From Enterococcus malodoratus ATCC 43197 (GTDB taxonomy: Bacteria > Bacillota > Bacilli > Lactobacillales > Enterococcaceae): 64,000 bases of DNA. Position 1 is the first letter of the stretch, and each line of letters starts with the position of its first letter. A model generated the notes under the pieces. That model did no database searches, was not told where the DNA came from, and saw only the letters and a program-made list of their open reading frames with translations. The translations under genes were made by a program, and so were the position numbers. This document shows positions 9,384 to 17,679 of this stretch, piece by piece. The DNA lies in NCBI RefSeq assembly GCF_000407185.1, contig NZ_KE136483.1:744001-808000 (forward strand), in the 5' to 3' direction.

Positions 9384-10250
9384 ATGAAGATAGGATTTAT
9401 CGGAACAGGCGTGATGGGAAAGTCGATCGTTAAGCATTTTTTAACTGCTGGACATGAAGTAGCGGTATATAACCGTACGAAGAGTAAAACAGATGAGTTA
9501 GTTGAAAAAGGCGCAACCTGGCAAGAAACACCAGCGAAAGTAACAAATGCCAGTGAGATTATCTTTTCAATGGTAGGATATCCTAGTGATGTCGAAGAGA
9601 TTTATTATGGCACGGATGGTATTTTTTCAATAGATGTCGCGGGGAAAACTCTAATCGATCTGACGACATCCACTCCGACGCTGGCAGAAAAAATCTATCA
9701 AACAGCGAAAGAAAATGGTGCGGCAGCAATGGATGCTCCGGTCTCCGGCGGTGATCTTGGCGCGCAGAATGCAACACTGACTATTATGGTAGGTGGAGAT
9801 CAAGCTACTTATGATCAAGTCGTTCCATTATTTGAAATAATGGGGAAAAGCTATTCCTTGCAAGGAGCGGCAGGTTCTGGTCAACATACTAAAATGGCAA
9901 ATCAAATTATGATCGCGGGAACAATGACAGGGATGACGGAAATGTTGGTGTACGCAAAAGCAGCAAACCTTGATGTGCCGAAGGTTTTAGAAACATTAGG
10001 GGGCGGTGCAGCCCAAAACTGGTCAATGACAAATTATACACCGCGAATTTTAAAAGCAGATTATTCTCCAGGGTTCTTCGTCAAACACTTCATTAAGGAC
10101 CTTAAGATAGCGTTAGATGAGGCAGAAAAAATGCAACTTGATTTGCCCGCAACTAAATTGGCAACAGAGCTTTATGAACGATTAGCCGATCAAGGATTCG
10201 AAAATGATGGGACGCAAGCCCTGATTAAATTATGGTGGTCAGAATCTTAA
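9384..10250 (+). CDS. NAD(P)-dependent beta-hydroxyacid dehydrogenase family oxidoreductase
   Basis: A 288-residue member of the 3-hydroxyisobutyrate/6-phosphogluconate dehydrogenase superfamily. The Rossmann motif IGFIGTGVMG opens the protein. The substrate-loop motif DAPVSGGDLGA and the catalytic-Lys segment GQHTKMANQI follow, then an all-helical dimerisation domain. The substrate cannot be deduced; members act on hydroxyisobutyrate, tartronate semialdehyde, glyoxylate and similar compounds. The frame extends 15 bp upstream to 9369, but that would run through the GGAGG ribosome site, so the ATG at 9384 is preferred. It has no evident operon partner. Confidence 0.85.
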   Translation: MKIGFIGTGVMGKSIVKHFLTAGHEVAVYNRTKSKTDELVEKGATWQETPAKVTNASEIIFSMVGYPSDVEEIYYGTDGIFSIDVAGKTLIDLTTSTPTLAEKIYQTAKENGAAAMDAPVSGGDLGAQNATLTIMVGGDQATYDQVVPLFEIMGKSYSLQGAAGSGQHTKMANQIMIAGTMTGMTEMLVYAKAANLDVPKVLETLGGGAAQNWSMTNYTPRILKADYSPGFFVKHFIKDLKIALDEAEKMQLDLPATKLATELYERLADQGFENDGTQALIKLWWSES

Positions 10251-10354
10251 GTTAGTTTTAGTAAAAAAATCATAATTTTATTGATGAAAATCAATGCAAG
10301 ATACGGTCGGATTTGATACAATAAGACAGAATTGAGAAGAAGGGGGGCACCTAG

Positions 10355-10585
10355 ATGAAACATTCACAATTAGTTGCCATTATTAAACGCTTAGAAGCAA
10401 TGACTGAATCGACTGATAATGAAGTACAATTGCGTCGTTTTGAAAAAGAGGGCGTAGAAAAATGTACTGTAACTTATGATAATACGACAGAAACATTTGA
10501 GCTGACAGAAAGCGACAGCAAACAATCTTATCAATTTGATAACATCGACATTGTTGCGATGGAAATTTATGATTTGATTCAATAA
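10355..10585 (+). CDS. ykuJ: YkuJ family protein (DUF1797)
   Basis: A 76-residue acidic soluble protein. The end of the protein, YQFDNIDIVAMEIYDLIQ, closely resembles Bacillus subtilis YkuJ, and the length agrees. YkuJ is a small conserved Firmicutes protein of unknown function. A purine-rich GAAGAAGGGGGG stretch provides the ribosome site. A terminator follows the stop directly, so it appears to be a single-gene unit. Confidence 0.8.
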   Translation: MKHSQLVAIIKRLEAMTESTDNEVQLRRFEKEGVEKCTVTYDNTTETFELTESDSKQSYQFDNIDIVAMEIYDLIQ

Positions 10586-10608
10586 AACGGGGCGACCCGT
10601 TTTTTTTG
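10584..10608 (+). terminator. ykuJ terminator
   Basis: AAAACGGG at 10584-10591 pairs with CCCGTTTT at 10596-10603 around a stable GCGA tetraloop, followed by more T residues. Confidence 0.9.
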
Positions 10609-10746
10609 TGCCCTTTTTTGTTAAGGGGTTACATATAATTTTTGATTATAATTTTATGAGGAATTCCTATTTTTACGGCCAACTCAGGGCAAATCTTTTG
10701 AAATAATCAAGATTTAGTCAGAAGATGTTATGAGGGAGGCTACAAC

Positions 10747-11910
10747 ATGTTAGACAAAGAAGTATATCATCAATTATTTAAACCATCATTTTCTAAAAAG
10801 ACGCAAGTTACTTTTTGGGACGGTTCTGTTAAGGAATACGGAGACTCTGAAGGCGACGTCGTCTTCAAAATTATTTTCAACGAAAAAATTCCAGTGAAGG
10901 AATTACTTAATAATGCTTCTTTAGCACTTGGCGAAGCATATATGGAAAAGAAAATCGAGATTGACGGAAATTTGCAAGCTTTAATTTATGACGTTTACAA
11001 TCAAGCGAATGGTTTTTTCCACAATACGAATTTTAAAAAATGGATGCCGAAAGAAAAGCATACAAAAAAACAATCGGCTCATGACATCCATAGTCATTAT
11101 GATTTAGGTAATGATTTTTATGAAATGTGGTTGGACCGTACATTGACTTATTCTTGTGCTTTTTTTGAAACACCTGAGGATACTTTGGAACAAGCGCAAA
11201 TTAATAAAGTTCACCATATCCTAGATAAATTATTTATTCAGCCTGGTGAAACCCTACTGGATATCGGTTGCGGTTGGGGCACACTGATTTTGACTGCTGC
11301 GAAGGAATATAATGTAAAAGCCAAAGGGATCACTTTGAGTGAAGAACAATATCAACACATTCAAGCGATTATTGCAAAAGAGCATTTAGAAGATACTGTT
11401 TCAGTTGAGTTGATGGACTATCGCGACTTAGACGGAACGTTTGATCATATCACAAGTGTCGGTATGTTCGAGCATGTAGGCGCCGAAAATTTACAAGAGT
11501 ACTTTAAGGTTGTTGAAAAGCATTTAGCACAAAATGGAACAGCATTGATTCATGGTATTAGCCGTCAACAAGGTGGTGCCAAAAATGCGTGGATCAATCA
11601 ATACATTTTCCCAGGCGGCTATATTCCTGGAGTTACTGAATTAGTTGGACATATCACGGAAAATGAGTTGCAAGTGATTGATCTTGAAAGTTTGCGTCGT
11701 GATTACCAACTAACGCTAGAACACTGGACGAAGAACTTCCATCAGGTAGCAGATAAAGTGATTGACCAAAAAGATGAAGCGTTCTATCGAATGTGGGACT
11801 TATATTTGCAGGCATGTGCGGCCTCATTCCAAGCAAGCAACATCGATGTTATTCAATATTTATTGGTTCATCCAAATAATAATACGATTCCGATGCATCG
11901 GAATGTTTAA
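10747..11910 (+). CDS. cfa: Cyclopropane-fatty-acyl-phospholipid synthase
   Basis: Adds a methylene group from S-adenosylmethionine across the double bond of unsaturated acyl chains in membrane phospholipids, a modification linked to acid and membrane stress. The SAM-binding loop LDIGCGWGTL is at residues 171-180. The family motif YDLGNDFYEMWLD lies just before it (about 118-130), and GMFEHVG follows. The length of 387 residues is normal. It sits between the glycolipid genes and the fatty acid synthesis operon, but it has its own leader and terminator. A FabT-like box begins 40 bp beyond its stop, outside the gene. Confidence 0.95.
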   Translation: MLDKEVYHQLFKPSFSKKTQVTFWDGSVKEYGDSEGDVVFKIIFNEKIPVKELLNNASLALGEAYMEKKIEIDGNLQALIYDVYNQANGFFHNTNFKKWMPKEKHTKKQSAHDIHSHYDLGNDFYEMWLDRTLTYSCAFFETPEDTLEQAQINKVHHILDKLFIQPGETLLDIGCGWGTLILTAAKEYNVKAKGITLSEEQYQHIQAIIAKEHLEDTVSVELMDYRDLDGTFDHITSVGMFEHVGAENLQEYFKVVEKHLAQNGTALIHGISRQQGGAKNAWINQYIFPGGYIPGVTELVGHITENELQVIDLESLRRDYQLTLEHWTKNFHQVADKVIDQKDEAFYRMWDLYLQACAASFQASNIDVIQYLLVHPNNNTIPMHRNV

Positions 11911-11937
11911 TAAGCGGGTTTCCCGCTTATTTTTTTA
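11909..11937 (+). terminator. cfa terminator
   Basis: AATAAGCGGG at 11909-11918 pairs with CCCGCTTATT at 11922-11931 around a TTT loop, followed by T residues. Confidence 0.92.
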
Positions 11938-11949
11938 CGAAAAAAATCC

Positions 11950-11980
11950 TTTGATAACCAAAGTAATTTTATGCTAGAGT
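11950..11980 (+). promoter_or_regulatory. Upstream fab promoter (P1) overlapped by a FabT-like box
   Basis: TTGATA (11951-11956) and an extended -10, TGCTAGAGT (TAGAGT at 11975-11980), are separated by 18 bp. The -35 lies within TTTGATAACCAAA (11950-11962), which differs by one base from the FabT core TTTGATNATCAAA. This suggests a second FabT-controlled start for the operon. Confidence 0.5.
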
Positions 11981-12035
11981 AGATAGAACAGGTTCAGGAT
12001 TAATCATTAATTTTTGGTTAATTGAAAAAATATTG

Positions 12036-12064
12036 TTGCATTCAGAAAAAAAATAAGATATAGT
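12036..12064 (+). promoter_or_regulatory. Promoter (P2) of the fabT/fab operon
   Basis: TTGCAT (12036-12041) and TATAGT (12059-12064) are separated by 17 bp. The downstream end merges with the first of two adjacent FabT boxes. Confidence 0.65.
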
Positions 12065-12094
12065 TTGATCATCAAATGATTTGATAATCAAACT
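12062..12094. promoter_or_regulatory. Double FabT operator
   Basis: Two FabT-type palindromes lie side by side: TTTGATCATCAAA (12064-12076) and TTTGATAATCAAA (12080-12092). Each matches the core TTTGATNATCAAA exactly, with centres 16 bp apart. They sit at the P2 start region and just before fabT, so FabT bound with acyl-ACP would repress its own operon. Confidence 0.88.
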
Positions 12095-12108
12095 AATTAG
12101 GTGAGGAC

Positions 12109-12549
12109 ATGGAAAGAAACTGGGAAGAATTAAATACCTATTTAGTTTCAATTTTCAACGACGTTTTGTCGATTGAAGAAAACGAACTAAAAAAATCACA
12201 ATTTAGCGATTTGACGATTACAGAGATGCACACCATTGATGCAATCGGGATGTACAAAAAGAAGACGACAACAGAAGTTGCTAGAGAATTATTGGTAACA
12301 GTCGGAACTCTGACAACGTCCATCAATCGTTTAGTGAAAAAGGGCTATGTAGAACGGATTCGCAGCGAAGATGATCGCCGAGTTGTCAAATTAGGTTTGA
12401 CAAAGAAGGGACGATTAGTCTTTCGAGTTCATCAACATTTTCATCATGAAATGGTTAAAAGTGCCATTAAGGACTTGGATGCGAATGAACAAGAAGTGTT
12501 CTTGAAGGCACTAGTGAATCTGTTTAATTACTTAGAGGAGATCAAATGA
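12109..12549 (+). CDS. fabT: MarR-family fatty acid biosynthesis repressor FabT
   Basis: A 146-residue winged-helix MarR regulator. The DNA-recognition region TVGTLTTSINRLVKKGYVERI and the wing SEDDRRVVKL are clear. Its place as first gene of the fab operon and the FabT palindromes directly upstream identify it. In Lactobacillales, FabT represses fatty acid synthesis genes when bound to long-chain acyl-ACP, matching membrane synthesis to exogenous fatty acid supply. The stop overlaps the fabH start (ATGA). The ribosome site is GGTGAGGA. Confidence 0.93.
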   Translation: MERNWEELNTYLVSIFNDVLSIEENELKKSQFSDLTITEMHTIDAIGMYKKKTTTEVARELLVTVGTLTTSINRLVKKGYVERIRSEDDRRVVKLGLTKKGRLVFRVHQHFHHEMVKSAIKDLDANEQEVFLKALVNLFNYLEEIK

Positions 12550-13508
12550 ATATGAGCTTCGGAAAAATAATTGCGACAGCACGCTATTTACCTGAAAAGA
12601 TTGTGACAAATGATGACTTAGCCGAATGGATGGATACTTCAGATGAATGGATCCAATCGCGGACAGGAATTAAACAGCGTCACATAGCCGAGGCAGAAAA
12701 TACTTCGGATATGTGTTTGCAGGTTGCAAAAAAACTGGTTGATAAAGCGGCAATTGATCCTTTGAGTTTGGATTTTGTAATTGTAGCCACGATGTCACCT
12801 GATTACACATCCCCTTCAGTAGCTTGTCAGGTTCAAGGACAGCTTGGAGCTAAACAAGCGATGGCTTTTGATGTGGCAGCGGCTTGCGCTGGTTTTGTCT
12901 ACGCGTTAGCGACAGCAGAGAATTTTATGCGTAGTGGAATGAAGCGTGGAATTGTCATTGGCGGAGAGAAAACCTCTAAGCTGTTAGATTGGCAGGATCG
13001 TTCTTCAGCCGTGCTTTTCGGAGATGGAGCGGCGGGTGTTTTATTAGAAGCAAGCGAAGAACCTTCTATTATAAAGCAGATGCTGCGTGCGGATGGTGAA
13101 CGAGCGAGTTCATTGACCTCTGGCTTCCGAAATAACTGCAACGTTTTCTATGAAGGATCAGAAACTAGTACGGCTTTGGCAATGGATGGTCGTGGTATTT
13201 GGAACTTTGCCCTAAATGATGTCACTAAAAGTTTGAAAGAATTTATTGGTGACGAATCAGTAGACTATTATTTACTGCATCAAGCTAATAAAAGAATCAT
13301 TGAAAAAATGGCTCGTAAAATGAATGAGCCAATTGAAAAATTTCCTATGAATCTGATGAATTATGGGAATACTTCAGCGGCGAGTATTCCAATCTTATTG
13401 GATGAGCTTGTTGAGGCAAATATTTTATCTTTAAATAGCAATCAAAAAGTGGTATTGACAGGCTATGGCGGTGGATTAGCGTGGGGCAACCTGCTGATTC
13501 AGCTATAA
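12546..13508 (+). CDS. fabH: Beta-ketoacyl-ACP synthase III
   Basis: Condenses an acyl-CoA primer with malonyl-ACP to start each fatty acid chain. The catalytic triad is visible: Cys114 in AAACAGFVYA, His245 in LLHQANKR and Asn275 in NYGNTSAAS. The length of 320 residues is usual. The start ATG at 12546 overlaps the fabT stop and has GAGGAG before it; a second in-frame ATG at 12552 is possible. Second gene of the fab operon. Confidence 0.96.
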   Translation: MNMSFGKIIATARYLPEKIVTNDDLAEWMDTSDEWIQSRTGIKQRHIAEAENTSDMCLQVAKKLVDKAAIDPLSLDFVIVATMSPDYTSPSVACQVQGQLGAKQAMAFDVAAACAGFVYALATAENFMRSGMKRGIVIGGEKTSKLLDWQDRSSAVLFGDGAAGVLLEASEEPSIIKQMLRADGERASSLTSGFRNNCNVFYEGSETSTALAMDGRGIWNFALNDVTKSLKEFIGDESVDYYLLHQANKRIIEKMARKMNEPIEKFPMNLMNYGNTSAASIPILLDELVEANILSLNSNQKVVLTGYGGGLAWGNLLIQL

Positions 13509-13559
13509 GCATGTTAAAAATATAAAACTAAAACTTAAAATTATCGGAGGAAACAACTT

Positions 13560-13787
13560 ATGACATTCGAAAAAATTCAAGACATTATCGTAGAAGAACT
13601 AGGTGTAGAGAAAGAAGCAGTAAAAATGGAAACAAACATCCAAGAAGATCTTGAAGCGGATAGCTTGGACTTATTCCAAATCATCAACGAAATCGAAGAC
13701 GAATTTGATGTGAAAATCGAAACAGAAGACGGCATCACAACAGTTAAAGATTTAGTTGAATATGTTGAAAAACAACAAAACGCTTAA
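13560..13787 (+). CDS. acpP: Acyl carrier protein
   Basis: Small acidic carrier that holds the growing acyl chain on a 4'-phosphopantetheine arm attached to Ser35, seen in EADSLDLFQ. It is 75 residues long, with the four-helix pattern of ACPs. The second half of the motif (DLFQ rather than DxVE) is less common but keeps the prosthetic-group Asp-Ser. The ribosome site is GGAGG. In enterococci a second ACP is usually encoded with plsX elsewhere, so this is probably the synthesis-dedicated copy. A 64-bp interval without a gene separates it from fabD. Confidence 0.95.
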   Translation: MTFEKIQDIIVEELGVEKEAVKMETNIQEDLEADSLDLFQIINEIEDEFDVKIETEDGITTVKDLVEYVEKQQNA

Positions 13788-13801
13788 TTAATAAAATTCC
13801 G

Positions 13802-13833
13802 GGAAAAGGCTAGGCGTAAGGCCTGGCCTTTCC
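13802..13833 (+). other. Intercistronic hairpin between acpP and fabD
   Basis: An imperfect stem of about 12 bp (GGAAAAGGCTAGGC against GCCTGGCCTTTCC) with a short loop fills most of the acpP-fabD gap. No T run follows, so it is not a standard terminator. It may protect or delimit the abundant acpP message by processing. Related operons carry fabK at this point. Confidence 0.6.
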
Positions 13834-13851
13834 TGCTATTAGGAGACGATC

Positions 13852-14796
13852 ATGAAAACAGCATTCTTGTTCAGCGGGCAGGGCGCTCAATATGTCGGAA
13901 TGGGCAAAGAGTTGTACCAGCAAGAGAAAATTGTCAAAGAAACGTTTGAGGAAGCTAGCGATTTACTTGGTTTTTCTATGGAAGACTTGTGCTTCGAAGA
14001 AAATGACTTGCTTAACGAAACAAAATACACTCAACCAGCAATTTTAACGGTCAGTACGGCTTTTTTACGTGTGCTGACAGCCAATGGATTTCAGGCTGAC
14101 GCCGTAGCGGGATTGAGTTTAGGTGAGTATACAGCGTTAGTGGCTTCAGGTGCGTTAACTTTTAGTGATGCGGTACAGCTTGTCCACAAGCGAGGCCAGT
14201 TTATGAGTGAAGCGGCACCTACTGGCAGCGGAAAAATGGTGGCCGTAATGAATACCTCAGCAGAGATTATTGAGGATTGCTGCAGGCAAGCTTCAGTATT
14301 AGGGATTGTATCGCCAGCTAACTATAATACTCCGCAACAAATCGTAATTGGCGGTGAAGTTGCCGCAGTTGAAAAAGCGGAAGAATTATTGCAAGCTGCC
14401 GGAACAAAACGCATGATACCTTTGAAAGTCAGTGGTCCTTTCCATACAGCATTATTGGAACCCGCAAGCAAACGGTTGAATGAAGTGTTACAGACAATCT
14501 CATTTGGCGAGATGCAAGTGCCAGTTATTTCAAATACGACTGCTGAAATCATGCCGCAAGATGAAATTGTTGCTCTATTGACTAAGCAAGTAATGTCGCC
14601 GGTTCGCTTTAGTGATAGCATTTTAACACTTAAGGAACAAGGTGTTGCTCAATTGATCGAGATTGGTCCTGGAAAAACGTTGACCGGTTTTATTAAAAAA
14701 ATTGATCGCGCACTTACGACCAATCGAGTTGAAGATGCAAAAACGTTGGCAGATACAATCAGCTTTTTAGGAGGTTCGAATGGAACTAACGAATAA
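13852..14796 (+). CDS. fabD: Malonyl-CoA:ACP transacylase
   Basis: Transfers malonyl groups from CoA to ACP, supplying the extender for chain growth. The N-terminal FSGQGAQYVGMG motif and the nucleophile elbow GLSLGEYTALVASG with its catalytic Ser are present. The catalytic His lies in VSGPFHTALL. At 314 residues it is of typical length. The ATG at 13852 follows AGGAG. The end overlaps fabG by 17 bp, indicating coupling. Confidence 0.96.
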   Translation: MKTAFLFSGQGAQYVGMGKELYQQEKIVKETFEEASDLLGFSMEDLCFEENDLLNETKYTQPAILTVSTAFLRVLTANGFQADAVAGLSLGEYTALVASGALTFSDAVQLVHKRGQFMSEAAPTGSGKMVAVMNTSAEIIEDCCRQASVLGIVSPANYNTPQQIVIGGEVAAVEKAEELLQAAGTKRMIPLKVSGPFHTALLEPASKRLNEVLQTISFGEMQVPVISNTTAEIMPQDEIVALLTKQVMSPVRFSDSILTLKEQGVAQLIEIGPGKTLTGFIKKIDRALTTNRVEDAKTLADTISFLGGSNGTNE

Positions 14797-15511
14797 AACG
14801 GTTTTTATTACAGGCAGCAGTCGCGGGATTGGTTGGGGAATGGCTAAAGCTTTTGCTGAGGCCGGCGCCAATATCGTCCTAAATGGTCGAAAAGAAATCT
14901 CAGCGGATAAAATAGCTGAAATCGAAGCCTTTGGAGTAAAATGTACAACTATTTGCGGAGATATCAGTTCGTTTGATGATGCAGGAAAAATGATCAAAGA
15001 ATGCGAAAATTCTTTAGGTTCGATTGATATTTTGATCAACAACGCTGGTATCACCAAAGATCAATTACTTCTACGTATGAAGCCTGAAGATTTTGATGCT
15101 GTTTTGGATATCAACTTGAAAGGAACATTTAATATGACCCAGCAAGTTTTAAAAAAAATGATGAAAAAACGTGCGGGTGTCATTATCAATCTTTCCAGCG
15201 TGGTAGGCCTAATCGGGAATGTCGGTCAAAGCAACTACGCAGCGAGTAAAGCTGGAGTGATTGGATTTACTAAAGCAGTAGCAAGAGAAGTCGCGCCGCG
15301 CGGGATTACCTGCAATGCGATCGCTCCTGGCTTTATCAAAACAGATATGACAGATGAACTGAATGAAACTATTAAAGAACAGATGGAAGGGCAAATTCCG
15401 CTAAAATGTTTTGGCAGCGTGGAGGATGTGGCGAACGCCGCATTGTTCTTAGCCCAAAATAGTTACATCACCGGTCAAGTATTGAACGTTGATGGCGGAA
15501 TGGTCATGTAA
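14780..15511 (+). CDS. fabG: 3-oxoacyl-ACP reductase
   Basis: NADPH-dependent short-chain dehydrogenase that reduces beta-ketoacyl-ACP in each elongation cycle. The cofactor loop TGSSRGIGWGMA is at residues 11-22. The NNAG motif is at 87-90, and the catalytic Ser140, Tyr153 and Lys157 sit in NLSSVV and SNYAASKAG. At 243 residues it has normal length. GGAGG precedes the ATG inside the end of fabD. Confidence 0.95.
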   Translation: MELTNKTVFITGSSRGIGWGMAKAFAEAGANIVLNGRKEISADKIAEIEAFGVKCTTICGDISSFDDAGKMIKECENSLGSIDILINNAGITKDQLLLRMKPEDFDAVLDINLKGTFNMTQQVLKKMMKKRAGVIINLSSVVGLIGNVGQSNYAASKAGVIGFTKAVAREVAPRGITCNAIAPGFIKTDMTDELNETIKEQMEGQIPLKCFGSVEDVANAALFLAQNSYITGQVLNVDGGMVM

Positions 15512-15528
15512 AGAAAGGACGGAATAAA

Positions 15529-16755
15529 ATGAATCGTGTCGTAATTACAGGCTTTGGTGTTGCCTCACCAATTGGTAATGATAAAGAAACATTTTTAAAG
15601 AATTTAAAAGAAGGAAATCATGGATTTGGCCCAATCACTCGATTTGATGCTAGCGAAACAGGTATTACTATTGCTGCAGAAGTCAAAGATTTCCCTTTGG
15701 AAAAATATTTTGTCAAAAAAGATACAAAACGAATGGAGACGTATTCTCTGTACGCGATTTATTCTGCATTTGAAGCACTAAAAATGAGCGGTATCAATAC
15801 TGAAGAAGAAGATATGGAACGTTTCGGTGTAATGATCGGATCAGGTGTTGGCGGCTTAGGAACAATTCAAGATCAAGTTCTAAAAATGGACGCAAAGGGT
15901 CCTGCTCGAGTATCTCCAATGTTCGTCCCATTAGCAATCGTAAACATGGCAGCAGGAAACGTTGCCTTGCGCATTGGCGCAAAGGGTATTTGTACGAGTA
16001 CCGTAACCGCATGTGCCAGCGGAACCCATTCAATCGGTGAAGCTTTCCGCAATATCAAACATGGTTATTCTGATGTTATCATTGCAGGCGGTGCAGAATC
16101 ATGTATCAACAAGATCGGAATCTCTGGCTTCGCTGCACTAACAGCCTTAAGTACTTCAGAAGATCCAGCTCGTGCTTCGATTCCATTTGACACGGACCGC
16201 AATGGTTTTGTCATGGGTGAGGGTGCAGGAGTCTTGGTCTTGGAATCATTGGAACATGCCCAAAAACGTGGTGCGAATATTCTTGGTGAAGTTGTTGGCT
16301 ATGGTGCGACTTGTGATGCTTACCATATGACGGCACCATCACCAGATGGCGAAGGCGCTGCGAGAGCAATTAAAGAAGCAATCAAAGAAGCTGGAATTGA
16401 ACCAGCTGACGTGAATTATGTGAATGCTCACGGAACAAGTACTCAAGCGAATGACAAGGCCGAAAGTAAAGCAATCGAGTCTGCATTGACCGAGAATGCG
16501 TATGTCAGCAGTACGAAATCCTTAACCGGACATTTATTAGGTGGGGCTGGTGGTGTAGAAGCCGTTGCATCATTAATGGCTTTGCAACATCAATTTATTC
16601 CGCCAACCGCAAATATTAAAGAAGTCGATCCAGAAATCAAAGCAAATGTTGTAGTGAATGAAGCAAAAGAAACGACAGTGAATTATGCGGTAAGTAATTC
16701 TCTAGGCTTTGGTGGACACAACGCTGTGATCTGCTTAAAACGCTGGGAGGATTAA
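15529..16755 (+). CDS. fabF: Beta-ketoacyl-ACP synthase II
   Basis: Elongating condensing enzyme of type II fatty acid synthesis. The Cys-His-His triad is visible: Cys162 in TACASGTH, His301 in NAHGTSTQAND and His335 in TGHLLGGAGG. The length of 408 residues is normal. It follows fabG by 17 bp with an AAAGGA site, and accB starts 3 bp after its stop. Confidence 0.96.
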   Translation: MNRVVITGFGVASPIGNDKETFLKNLKEGNHGFGPITRFDASETGITIAAEVKDFPLEKYFVKKDTKRMETYSLYAIYSAFEALKMSGINTEEEDMERFGVMIGSGVGGLGTIQDQVLKMDAKGPARVSPMFVPLAIVNMAAGNVALRIGAKGICTSTVTACASGTHSIGEAFRNIKHGYSDVIIAGGAESCINKIGISGFAALTALSTSEDPARASIPFDTDRNGFVMGEGAGVLVLESLEHAQKRGANILGEVVGYGATCDAYHMTAPSPDGEGAARAIKEAIKEAGIEPADVNYVNAHGTSTQANDKAESKAIESALTENAYVSSTKSLTGHLLGGAGGVEAVASLMALQHQFIPPTANIKEVDPEIKANVVVNEAKETTVNYAVSNSLGFGGHNAVICLKRWED

Positions 16756-16758
16756 CCA

Positions 16759-17235
16759 ATGGAAATCAACGAAGTCAAAGAACTGCTGCATCAATTTAAT
16801 GATTCGAACTTAACCGAATTTGATTTACGAGAAGGCAGTTTCGAATTATATATGAATAAAAATCAGACGAGCCGTCAAACAGCAGCACCTGTACAAGCGG
16901 AACAAGCAATAGAATCTGCACCAGTTGCACCGACAACATCCGCGGCTCAAACAGCGACTTCGGAAACAGAAGCAGCTCCAATTGTCTCAAGTAGCACTGA
17001 GGGTCAAGTGATCACTTCGCCAATTGTGGGTATTGTATATTTACAGCCAACCCCAGAACAAGCGGCCTACAAATCTGTAGGTGATTCTGTGAAGCAAGGC
17101 GAGACTGTATGTATCATAGAAGCAATGAAGCTATTAAACGAAATCACCAGTGAATTTGACGGAACAATCACCGAAATCTTGGTGGAAAACGAAGATGTTG
17201 TGGAATACGGACAGCCATTGTTCCGTATCGGCTAA
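16759..17235 (+). CDS. accB: Biotin carboxyl carrier protein of acetyl-CoA carboxylase
   Basis: Carrier subunit of acetyl-CoA carboxylase, which makes malonyl-CoA. Residues 1-35 form the N-terminal region. An Ala/Pro/Thr-rich flexible linker spans about 40-80, and the biotinyl domain follows with biotin attached to Lys124 in EAMKLLNE. It has 158 residues. Its position between fabF and fabZ matches the usual Lactobacillales order. Confidence 0.95.
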   Translation: MEINEVKELLHQFNDSNLTEFDLREGSFELYMNKNQTSRQTAAPVQAEQAIESAPVAPTTSAAQTATSETEAAPIVSSSTEGQVITSPIVGIVYLQPTPEQAAYKSVGDSVKQGETVCIIEAMKLLNEITSEFDGTITEILVENEDVVEYGQPLFRIG

Positions 17236-17250
17236 TAGGAGGATTTATAA

Positions 17251-17673
17251 ATGTTAACGATTGAAGAGATCAAAGAAATTATCCCGCATCGCTATCCAAT
17301 GCTATTGATTGATCGCGTGGAAGAACTAGAACCAGGAAAAAGTATTAAAGCCAAGAAAAATGTTTCTGTTAACGAACCATTTTTCCAAGGACATTTTCCT
17401 CACGAACCGGTTATGCCTGGCGTATTAATCGTTGAAGCCATGGCTCAAGCAGGTGCAGTTGCCTTATTATCAATGGAAGAATTTAAAGGGAAAACGGCTT
17501 ATTTTGGCGGTATCGACAAGGCAAAATTCCGTAAGAAAGTTGTACCAGGTGATACTTTAGTTTTAGAAGTAGAATTAACAAAAGTTCGTTCTTCAGCGGG
17601 TTGCGGAAAAGGCATCGCTTATGTTGATGGTAAAAAAGTCGCTGAAGCAGAACTAACTTTTATGATTGGATAG
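17251..17673 (+). CDS. fabZ: 3-hydroxyacyl-ACP dehydratase FabZ
   Basis: Hot-dog fold dehydratase that converts 3-hydroxyacyl-ACP to trans-2-enoyl-ACP. The active-site motif [20 protein letters not shown] places His48 and Glu62. The length of 140 residues is usual. In enterococci a paralogue (FabN) that also isomerises the double bond is encoded elsewhere; this copy is assigned as FabZ from its place in the fab operon. The AGGAGG ribosome site is clear. Confidence 0.94.
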   Translation: MLTIEEIKEIIPHRYPMLLIDRVEELEPGKSIKAKKNVSVNEPFFQGHFPHEPVMPGVLIVEAMAQAGAVALLSMEEFKGKTAYFGGIDKAKFRKKVVPGDTLVLEVELTKVRSSAGCGKGIAYVDGKKVAEAELTFMIG

Positions 17674-17679
17674 ATGTCT

